A program made the translations under genes and the position numbers. From assembly GCA_028282395.1 (NCBI GenBank), contig JANQHY010000262.1, positions 1 through 6,460 of the forward strand: DNA of 6,460 nucleotides, in the 5' to 3' direction. The stretch is from Gammaproteobacteria bacterium. GTDB lineage: Bacteria > Pseudomonadota > Gammaproteobacteria > UBA12402. The notes beneath the pieces are model-generated. The model was not told the DNA's origin and ran no database searches. It saw only the letters and a program-made list of their open reading frames with translations. Positions 1-4,652 of this stretch are shown one piece after another. Numbering within the stretch: the first letter of the stretch is position 1; the number at the start of each line of letters is the position of its first letter.

Positions 1-99
1 CGTTAGGCGTCTCGATGAAGCAGGAACTTCTGCGAACGAGCAATCAACTCGCAGCCTAGTAATAGGAATCACCTTCCTTTAGGTAGGTGAGGATGTCAA
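1..99 (+). mobile_element. Right end of an IS200/IS605-superfamily (TnpB-type) insertion sequence, cut by the window edge
   Basis: The stretch ends in a hairpin at 70-89 (CACCT...AGGTG outer stem, a T-T mismatch, CCT/AGG inner stem, two-base loop). It is followed directly by AGGATGTCAA at 90-99. A GC-rich hairpin followed by GAGGATGTCAA is the usual right terminus of IS200/IS605-family elements carrying tnpB, and TCAA-type tetranucleotides are known right cleavage sites in this family. I therefore place the element boundary after base 99. The rest of the element, including any tnpA and most of tnpB, lies to the left of the window. These elements have no terminal inverted repeats or target duplications, so the boundary rests on the hairpin and terminal motif alone. 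Confidence 0.72.
3..59 (+). CDS. tnpB: Probable C-terminal tail of TnpB (partial)
   Basis: Only the last codons of the nuclease gene could lie here, and no catalytic or zinc-finger residues are visible. Two plus-strand frames stay open from the left edge. One reads ...GVSMKQELLRTSNQLAA and stops at 57-59. The other reads ...RRLDEAGTSANEQSTRSLVIGITFL and stops at 80-82, inside the terminal hairpin. I prefer the first because an S-x-KQE tail is common at TnpB C-termini and because its stop lies before the hairpin, but the choice is not secure. TnpB is the RNA-guided nuclease of IS200/IS605 elements and uses an omega RNA that overlaps the 3' end of its own gene. Confidence 0.35.
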   Translation, partial: LGVSMKQELLRTSNQLAA

Positions 100-451
100 C
101 TCATCATATTCTCTTTTTAAACTTTGCCGAAACCGGTGTCTGGTTGCCGATATTTTGCATGGCGAACTCCCCGACTTCACGTCTCTAAAGACTAAAACTT
201 TACCGAAAATAGCCATATAAAGACTACCTAACTTGGTAATATCTTGTGCGCGGACAGGGATAACGATATATCTAGTTGATTTATAATATAGAATGCGGCA
301 ATAGAGTCGCCTTAGGCGAAGATAATGGGGCAACTCTTCAGAAGACTTACGCGGGCTTATCTGATGGATTTTTGGCACAGAAATCTAAACAGATACAAAC
401 ACAGGTAAATAAAAAAATAAAAGATAAGAATGTTGTTAAGAAGGGTGATTC

Positions 452-467
452 TGAGCCTGTTGGCTCA
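452..467. repeat. Perfect small hairpin TGAGCC-TGTT-GGCTCA
   Basis: A six-base-pair stem (452-457 with 462-467) closes a four-base loop. It abuts the larger inverted repeat that starts at 467. The bases GTTGGC (459-464) within it can instead pair with GCCAAC at 497-502, so this hairpin and the next one have an alternative fold. There is no U-run after it on either strand, so it is not a standard intrinsic terminator by itself. Confidence 0.45.
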
Positions 468-516
468 AATGTCCCTCACACTAGTCTTGATTTAAGGCCA
501 ACGTGAGGGGGCATTT
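467..516. terminator. Imperfect 12-bp inverted repeat, possible terminator for the XRE-type gene
   Basis: AAATG-T-CCCTCAC (467-479) pairs with GTGAGGG-GG-CATTT (503-516). This gives seven uninterrupted GC-rich pairs, a small internal irregularity and five AT-rich pairs, closing a 23-base loop. It lies 24 bases past the stop of the minus-strand XRE-type gene, where a terminator would be expected. On the plus strand the right arm ends in CATTTT. Neither side has a strong T-run and the loop is long, so termination is only one reading; it could also be the remains of a small mobile element. Confidence 0.35.
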
Positions 517-539
517 TAAGGTGCTGAGTGTTGTGTAAC

Positions 540-854
540 TTATTGTTGATAATACTCTTCAGGGTTGTAACTAACAATCCTTGCCTCTTTTCCAAGTAGA
601 GTATAGAGTTTGGCGATAGTTTTTAAGTTGATATTGGCATCGCCTTTTATCATTTTGTAAACCGTTATCTGATCCTCATTTAGTTTGCTAGCAAGCTGTT
701 CCAAGTTAATACTGTTCTCTGACATAAAGCTCACGATCTCTATAGAGATATCACGTTGTAGCATTTTGAGTGCTTCGAGCTCAAAATCTGCTTGCGCATT
801 TTCTGGCGTAATATACTGTTTTTCAATACTATTTTCAAGATTTTTAAGTGTCAT
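540..854 (-). CDS. XRE-family helix-turn-helix protein (HigA-like antitoxin or small regulator)
   Basis: This 104-residue protein has a charged N-terminal segment (about residues 1-35) and an XRE/HTH_3-type domain over about 36-92 (IVSFMSENSINLEQLASKLN...TVYKMIKGDANINLKTIAKLYTLLG). The pattern of helix 2, recognition helix and the N-L-K-T-I-A-K helix is typical of HigA-type antitoxins and small phage-type repressors. The ATG start is supported by AGGGG (861-865) six bases upstream. The gene lies 148 nt after the sensor kinase stop, on the same strand. Its upstream region carries a CusR-type box and a repeated TATACTGT element, so it may be controlled both by the neighbouring two-component system and by itself. 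No RelE/HigB-like toxin is visible on either side, so a complete toxin-antitoxin pair is not supported. The DNA target is unknown. Confidence 0.85.
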   Translation of the reverse strand: MTLKNLENSIEKQYITPENAQADFELEALKMLQRDISIEIVSFMSENSINLEQLASKLNEDQITVYKMIKGDANINLKTIAKLYTLLGKEARIVSYNPEEYYQQ

Positions 855-860
855 ATTGTT

Positions 861-865
861 CCCCT
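861..865 (-). promoter_or_regulatory. Ribosome binding site of the XRE-type gene
   Basis: AGGGG on the minus strand lies six bases before the ATG at 852-854. It fixes this methionine as the start; no other in-frame start with a comparable site is seen. Confidence 0.6.
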
Positions 866-867
866 AG

Positions 868-934
868 TATACTGTTACTTTGAAGTTCACTACTATGTCT
901 ACTATGCTAGTAGAATTGATACGCCGACAGTATA
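868..934. repeat. Inverted pair of TATACTGT boxes in the XRE-gene leader, candidate autoregulatory operator
   Basis: TATACTGT (868-875) and its exact complement ACAGTATA (927-934) form an eight-base inverted repeat, with 51 bases between the arms. The right copy contains the best -10 candidate of the XRE-type gene (TATACT, minus strand 934-929) and the left copy overlaps the palindrome AGTATACT at 866-873, beside the ribosome site. Between them lies another perfect dyad, CTACTA-TGC-TAGTAG, at 899-913. Small XRE proteins often bind such dyads in their own promoters. That role here is inferred from placement only. Confidence 0.4.
929..934 (-). promoter_or_regulatory. Candidate -10 element (TATACT) for the XRE-type gene
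   Basis: TATACT on the minus strand would put the transcript start near 922, leaving a leader of roughly 68 bases. The hexamer 17 bases upstream (ATCTTC, 952-957) is a poor -35, as is usual for promoters that need an activator. The centre of the CusR-type box at 964-985 lies 43 bases upstream of the centre of this element, so about -52 relative to the inferred start. That is a suitable position for an OmpR-family activator. Confidence 0.4.
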
Positions 935-963
935 ACAAACATACCTGTTATGAAGATGACACT

Positions 964-985
964 TAAATGACAATTTTGTCAGATT
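964..985. promoter_or_regulatory. CusR/PcoR-type copper box upstream of the XRE-type gene
   Basis: The core TGACAA-TT-TTGTCA (968-981) is an inverted repeat with both six-base arms intact and a two-base spacer. The E. coli CusR box, as I know it, is AAAATGACAA-N2-TTGTCATTTT. This site matches 17 of its 20 defined positions, including all 12 core bases. It lies just beyond the stop of a CusS-like kinase gene and upstream of the minus-strand XRE-type gene. The CusR-like regulator encoded at 2408-3106 is the obvious candidate to bind it. Binding itself is inferred. Confidence 0.6.
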
Positions 986-1002
986 TGTGGACACTTGAAC
1001 AC

Positions 1003-2421
1003 TTACTCATGTGAGGGTAATTTTATGGTAACAGTGGTGCCTTTCTGTGGTTGACTAGTAATAGAGATACTGCCGTGATGCAGGTCAATAATCGACTTTA
1101 CTATGGTTAGGCCTAGACCCGTACCTCCTTCAGCCCGTGATCTGGATTTATCAACACGATAAAAACGGTTAAATAGGTGTGGTAGATCTTCTTGTGGGAT
1201 GCCAATACCTTGATCGTTAATTTCAATCGTTGTTATATCTGCAGCACTAGTAATATTGATTTCAACGGTTTGTCCTTCCGCAGAGTAGTTTATACTATTA
1301 TTTATGACATTATTGAGTGCACGTTTAAGTAATTTTACATCGGCATAGACTTGCCCTGAACCACTCACTGTTATTACGATCTTTTTTTCGTCCGCTAATA
1401 GCGCCAGGTACTCAATAAGGGAATCAATAAGGGGGCGAATAGCGATGGTCTCTCGATGTAGGGTATATTCAGGGTGAGTAGACTTTGCAATAAACAACAT
1501 ATCATCAATTAAACTGGAGATTTTTTGACAGTCTTCAAGCGACGAGAGTAGAGCATTGTAATACTCCTTTTTTGTTCTATCTTTATTAAGGTTCACCTCA
1601 ATTTGGCAGATCATACTGTTAATAGGGGTTCTCATTTCATGCGCCAATTCAGATGAGAACTGTTTGAGGCGGGTAAATGAGGACTCAATACGTGCTAACA
1701 TCGCATTTAAATTATTCGCGGTCTGCTGTAGCTCTTTAGGCCAATCTTCTGGTAATAAGCGTTGATCAAGCTTATCAACGTCAATATCACTTAGTAAACG
1801 GTTGAGTGTGCGCAAGGGTTTTAAGCCATTTTTACTAACGTAAAAGCCAACAGCCAATGATAACAGAATATTCACAATGAGTATGATAATTAGTATTCGC
1901 TGGTAGGTGAGTATCAGTTTTTTCTGTTTCGACGAGTCAATTGCAATTTGGATAACAAGCTTTTTGCCAACTTTTTTGTAAAAAGCGGTAATCAGTGAGT
2001 ATTCACGATTATTAGATAAATTGACAGTGGTAACTTTAGAGATCGGTTCCGATTTTTTACGCAGCGGAAAGAGGTGGGCAGGAATTGTTTCATCCATTTT
2101 GGGGGTCTGTAGTGAGACGTTACCGTTCTCATCAATTAATCTAACAAAGTAGTGATATTTGCTCGTTGTGGGCTCCAGGACAATTTCTTGATAGAGATTA
2201 CTGTTTTCTCCTAAAGGAAAAGAGGCTTGATCAATAATATTAGCAAGCGTATTTGCTTCACTTCTCAAGAATTCCTTACTATCTTGATGAACCAGATGAC
2301 TTAATGCATAGTACAGTAACACGACCGATAGAAGTGTTAGGATAAAAGCTAGTAGTGTATAACTTATGGATAGGCGTAGAAAAATTGATCTGAATGAGGT
2401 GGCGGCTTTATTCGGTGTCAT
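1003..2421 (-). CDS. CusS-like heavy-metal-type sensor histidine kinase
   Basis: This 472-residue inner-membrane kinase would sense a periplasmic signal and phosphorylate the regulator encoded just upstream. There are two transmembrane segments (about 18-40 and 171-195) around a periplasmic domain of about 130 residues. They are followed by a HAMP linker (about 196-248), the dimerisation helix with phospho-acceptor His261 (SSELAHEMRTPI), an N box (NVINNSINYS, 371-380), a G1 box (DQGIGI, 403-408), an F box around 418-421 and a G2 box (GGTGLGL, 432-438). The layout and the ELAHEMRTPI sequence fit the CusS/IrlS heavy-metal kinase group, but the signal (copper, silver or other) cannot be read from sequence. 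I chose the ATG at 2419-2421, giving a 14-nt overlap with the regulator gene. A GTG at 2454 would add 11 residues encoded inside the regulator's C-terminal domain. The overlap points to coupled translation. Confidence 0.93.
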   Translation of the reverse strand: MTPNKAATSFRSIFLRLSISYTLLAFILTLLSVVLLYYALSHLVHQDSKEFLRSEANTLANIIDQASFPLGENSNLYQEIVLEPTTSKYHYFVRLIDENGNVSLQTPKMDETIPAHLFPLRKKSEPISKVTTVNLSNNREYSLITAFYKKVGKKLVIQIAIDSSKQKKLILTYQRILIIILIVNILLSLAVGFYVSKNGLKPLRTLNRLLSDIDVDKLDQRLLPEDWPKELQQTANNLNAMLARIESSFTRLKQFSSELAHEMRTPINSMICQIEVNLNKDRTKKEYYNALLSSLEDCQKISSLIDDMLFIAKSTHPEYTLHRETIAIRPLIDSLIEYLALLADEKKIVITVSGSGQVYADVKLLKRALNNVINNSINYSAEGQTVEINITSAADITTIEINDQGIGIPQEDLPHLFNRFYRVDKSRSRAEGGTGLGLTIVKSIIDLHHGSISITSQPQKGTTVTIKLPSHE

Positions 2422-3106
2422 CTTGCTCAGCTTCCATAATATAACCCAGCCCACGTTTTGTGTGAATTAACGGGAAGGAGAAGGGTTGATCGATTTTTGC
2501 GCGTAAGCGTTTGATGGCGACATCAATGATATTGGTATCGCTATCAAAATTAATATCCCATACCTGTTCGGCAATCATCGTGCGTGAAACCACTTTGCCA
2601 TAATTGCGTGCCAGGTAGCCGAGGAGTAAAAACTCTTTTGCCGTTAAATTAACCGTTTTCTCTGCTCGCGTTACCTTCATAGCTTTAAAATCTATGGTCA
2701 GGTCAGCTATTGTTAGTTTACTCTCTTCACCGCTTTGTTCGGTTTTATGGCTACGGCGCAACAGTGAATAGATACGTGCCAGTAATTCAGAGAATGCAAA
2801 CGGTTTAATGAGGTAGTCATCAGCGCCCAGTTCTAATCCTTTGACACGATCAACAACGTCGTCACGTGCTGTCAAAAAAATCACCGGAGTAAGTTTATCG
2901 ATCTGTCTGTAGTGCTGTAGCACTGTCCAACCATCAATTTGTGGTAGCATCACATCGAGAATAATAAGATCGTAATTTCCCTCTTTTGCCTGGAATAGGC
3001 CATCAAGACCATCGTGTGCCATGTCAACAGAGAAGCCCTGTTCAGACAAGCCTTTTTTCAAATATTTTGCGGTTCTCTTTTCGTCTTCTATAAGTAGTAT
3101 TTTCAT
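2408..3106 (-). CDS. CusR-like OmpR/PhoB-family response regulator
   Basis: This 232-residue cytoplasmic transcription factor pairs with the kinase encoded downstream. The receiver domain (about 1-118) has acidic residues Glu7 and Asp8, phospho-acceptor Asp51 (LIILDVMLP), Thr79 and Lys101 (LIKPFAFSELLAR). The winged-helix DNA-binding domain (about 130-225) includes LTAKEFLLLGYL, the recognition region VWDINFDSDTNIIDVAIKRLRAKID and the wing HTKRGLGYIM. The stretches VKGLELGADDYL, VWD-NFDSDTN and IDVA-KRLR are close to E. coli CusR as I remember it, and that supports the CusR/CopR/PcoR group rather than a generic OmpR call. I start at the ATG at 3104-3106 (MKILLIEDEK); a GTG four codons earlier lacks a ribosome site. 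A CusR-type box at 964-985 is a plausible target. No cusCFBA-like efflux genes are in the window, so no gene symbol is assigned. Confidence 0.93.
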   Translation of the reverse strand: MKILLIEDEKRTAKYLKKGLSEQGFSVDMAHDGLDGLFQAKEGNYDLIILDVMLPQIDGWTVLQHYRQIDKLTPVIFLTARDDVVDRVKGLELGADDYLIKPFAFSELLARIYSLLRRSHKTEQSGEESKLTIADLTIDFKAMKVTRAEKTVNLTAKEFLLLGYLARNYGKVVSRTMIAEQVWDINFDSDTNIIDVAIKRLRAKIDQPFSFPLIHTKRGLGYIMEAEQDDTE

Positions 3107-3139
3107 AGAAGGGTCCACTCACTAGTTACCACAATTATG

Positions 3140-3148
3140 ATTATAGCA
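3140..3148 (-). promoter_or_regulatory. Extended -10 promoter (TGC-TATAAT) for the two-component operon
   Basis: On the minus strand TGCTATAAT (3148 down to 3140) matches the extended -10 consensus, with a perfect TATAAT. No good -35 lies 16-18 bases upstream, as is common for extended -10 promoters. The transcript would start near 3133, about 27 bases before the regulator ATG. The site falls in the 59-nt gap after the DM9 gene stop, where a separate promoter for the regulator and kinase would be expected. No terminator is seen in this gap, so read-through from the acc-side genes is possible. Confidence 0.5.
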
Positions 3149-3165
3149 ACAAATGGTGGCAATAG

Positions 3166-3732
3166 CTATTTTGTCTTAGCAAAAGACATTTTCATGCCCA
3201 GCACCTCGTAAGTAGGCGACACTTCCTCTTTGTCATCACCAGCAACATCACAATTCTGGCCAATCACTTTTCCTACGGTAATACTATTTTGATAAATCGT
3301 CCGACAAATATAAAGTGGATGAAAATAGTTGGGTGATTCCGATTCAAAGCCACCAATAACAGGGATAGTCATATAACCATCTAAGTGTGAATTCGCTGGT
3401 AAAACACCAGAAAAATGTGAGTAGCGAAAGGGAAAAGTACTAAGATGAGACTGCCATTTTAGTGACTGTGGATCTTTTACTGTTAGTACTTGAAAATGTG
3501 GTGCCACAATTCGTTTTTGTGCATAGGTTATCACGCACCCTTTCTCTGTCACGCGGCCTGGATACATTGCTTGATGAAATTTAGCATGACAGATTTGTAC
3601 ACTGTTTTTACCCTTGCCGCCAGCAATGACAGCGTTTTTAATAGCTTGGCCGGGTTGCGCATCAACCCAAGCAAGGTTTTGGGTATTAATGATATGTTGT
3701 GATAAAGTATAAGGTGCGGTTGGTAAAAGCAT
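3166..3732 (-). CDS. Two-repeat DM9 (DUF3421) domain protein, possible lectin
   Basis: This 188-residue protein has two copies of the DM9 repeat. The first spans about residues 20-84: LAWVDA, NAVIAGG, ICHAKFHQAMYPGRV, then CVITYAQKRIVAPHFQVL. The second spans about 124-179: PVIGG, ICRTIYQNSITVGKV, then CDVAGDDKEEVSPTYEVL. The blocks ICxx-9-10 residues-GRV/GKV and CxV...FQVL/YEVL line up between copies. DM9 proteins are best known from insects and molluscs, where some bind mannose or respond to parasites. Bacterial members are less familiar to me. No signal peptide or membrane segment is visible, so it should be cytosolic unless exported by a specialised system. The start is secure: AAGGAG (3741-3746) lies eight bases before the ATG, inside the end of the transporter gene, whose stop is two bases away. 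Ligand and role are unknown. Confidence 0.8.
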   Translation of the reverse strand: MLLPTAPYTLSQHIINTQNLAWVDAQPGQAIKNAVIAGGKGKNSVQICHAKFHQAMYPGRVTEKGCVITYAQKRIVAPHFQVLTVKDPQSLKWQSHLSTFPFRYSHFSGVLPANSHLDGYMTIPVIGGFESESPNYFHPLYICRTIYQNSITVGKVIGQNCDVAGDDKEEVSPTYEVLGMKMSFAKTK

Positions 3733-3734
3733 TG

Positions 3735-4643
3735 TTATTTCTCCTTAGTTAATCCAGTACGTGCCCAGTGAATGCCGACTAGAACGGTAGCAATATAGAG
3801 TAGTTGTGGCGGAGACAACTTCTCATGAAAAATAAAGTAAGCATAGACGGCAGAAATAATCGGTTGCAATAGCATTAGAATTGAAGTTAAGGCGACAGAA
3901 AGATAACCAACTGAGTAGGCTACCAGTGCCTGGCCAAAGACCTGTGCTGTTACCGCTAGCCCAACAAGTATTAAAGCGCCATACAGTGAATGGGGCAGAA
4001 TAGTCTCACCGCGTATAATCGCAGCGGATAATAGCACAAGAATGCAAGCTGGTGAGATGGCAATAATAACTTCCATCGCTTTGTAACGGCCACGAGAAAA
4101 CTTCGTAGTGACAATGAAGAATGAATAAAAAATGGCGGCAGAGATAGCTAATAGATTGCCAAAAATATGGCGCGATGGTGTAAGATAGGCGCCATGACTA
4201 TGGTCGCTATGGCTAAACGTCAGTAGCACAATGCCTACCATCGCAATCGCTAAGCCAAGAATAAACTTCCCGTTAATTTTCTCTTTGAAAAAAAGAAAGG
4301 CCATAGGGATCGCAATAAATGGCACCAGATTTACTAATAGGTTTGCTTCAGCTAGAGTCGTGTAAAAAAACGAGATGTTCCATACCGTAATGTCGAGTCC
4401 AAGACAGGCACCGGCGACTTGTAGTAGCCAAAAATCTTTGCTGCCCCAGGCGATTTTTTTATGTGCTGCGTCACGGCGATTACGTTGATTAAGCGCTATA
4501 AGAATGGGCAGTGCAATAATAAGTCGCCAGGCACCACTGGCTGCTGGGCCAACATGGCTAAAACGGACAAAAACGCCAGCAGCAGCCATGCAGGCTACGG
4601 CAAAGATCAAGCACAACATAGCATTGTTTTTTGATGCTATCAT
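3735..4643 (-). CDS. EamA/DMT-superfamily inner-membrane transporter
   Basis: This 302-residue protein is hydrophobic throughout. It fits ten transmembrane helices made of two EamA repeats (about residues 8-143 and 162-292). Family hallmarks include the first-helix segment AAAGVFVRFSHVGPAASGAWR, with the conserved Arg-Trp/Arg region near the second helix, and the repeat-end motifs FFKEKING (118-125) and IFHEKLSPPQLL (271-282), which follow the fourth and ninth helices. DMT proteins of this type export or import small metabolites; the substrate cannot be assigned here. A His-rich loop, HSDHSH (145-150), joins the two halves. The ATG at 4641-4643 follows the accC stop by nine bases, and no good Shine-Dalgarno site is seen, so translation probably depends on ribosomes leaving accC. 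The DM9 gene follows with a two-base gap. Confidence 0.9.
   Translation of the reverse strand: MIASKNNAMLCLIFAVACMAAAGVFVRFSHVGPAASGAWRLIIALPILIALNQRNRRDAAHKKIAWGSKDFWLLQVAGACLGLDITVWNISFFYTTLAEANLLVNLVPFIAIPMAFLFFKEKINGKFILGLAIAMVGIVLLTFSHSDHSHGAYLTPSRHIFGNLLAISAAIFYSFFIVTTKFSRGRYKAMEVIIAISPACILVLLSAAIIRGETILPHSLYGALILVGLAVTAQVFGQALVAYSVGYLSVALTSILMLLQPIISAVYAYFIFHEKLSPPQLLYIATVLVGIHWARTGLTKEK
3741..3746 (-). promoter_or_regulatory. Strong Shine-Dalgarno site of the DM9 gene inside the transporter gene
   Basis: AAGGAG on the minus strand lies eight bases before the DM9 ATG (3730-3732), within the last codons of the transporter gene. With a two-base gap between the transporter stop and the DM9 start, it indicates co-transcription and efficient re-initiation. 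It is the clearest ribosome site in the window. Confidence 0.7.
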
Positions 4644-4652
4644 GACAGCACA

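Larger units (their letters stand above)
1..115 (+). ncRNA. 3' end of a TnpB omega RNA scaffold, with guide from base 100
   Basis: In TnpB-bearing elements the omega RNA is made from the 3' end of tnpB and the right end of the element, and the DNA just outside the element supplies the guide. Here the scaffold would end at ...GAGGATGTCAA (base 99). The first 16 guide bases would be CTCATCATATTCTCTT (100-115). The hairpin at 70-89 fits the conserved 3' stem of such RNAs. The upstream part of the RNA lies outside the window, and transcription cannot be judged from this sequence. If the tnpB gene to the left is broken, the RNA may be a relic. Confidence 0.5.
100..539. other. 440-bp stretch without a recognisable gene, between the IS end and the XRE-type gene
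   Basis: No open frame here resembles a family I know. A minus-strand frame of 99 codons (79-378, GTG start, no clear ribosome site) is rich in Arg and Lys and includes the stretch RLRRLYCRILYYKSTRYIVI. Its last seven or so codons run into the IS terminus, so it could at most be a gene cut by the insertion. A plus-strand frame of 76 codons (276-506) has a Lys/Gln/Asp-rich middle with no recognisable domain. Other contents are a 13-base palindrome, TCGCCTTAGGCGA, at 307-319, an A-rich run around 408-425, and a group of inverted repeats at 452-516. The stretch looks like decayed or intergenic accessory DNA. Confidence 0.5.

Noticed and set aside
276..506. 76-codon plus-strand frame in the left region
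   Set aside because: Low-complexity Lys/Gln sequence with no family resemblance, and it ends inside the inverted repeat; not supported as a gene.
1..540. CRISPR array or tRNA gene in the accessory region
   Set aside because: No regularly spaced direct repeats and no cloverleaf or T-loop sequence found.
960..1003. Copper-box dyad read as an intrinsic terminator of the kinase gene
   Set aside because: The stem is AT-rich with only a two-base loop and no proper T-run; its match to the CusR box is a better explanation.
490..1003. Complete toxin-antitoxin module around the XRE-type gene
   Set aside because: No toxin-like reading frame adjoins the gene on either side within the window.
2422..2454. 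GTG start for the sensor kinase at 2454, adding 11 residues
   Set aside because: The extra codons lie inside the regulator's C-terminal domain in another frame and give an atypical N-terminus; the ATG at 2421 precedes a normal basic segment and first membrane helix.
3107..3118. GTG start for the response regulator at 3118
   Set aside because: No ribosome site precedes it, and the family starts at MKILL-type sequence, which is the ATG at 3106.
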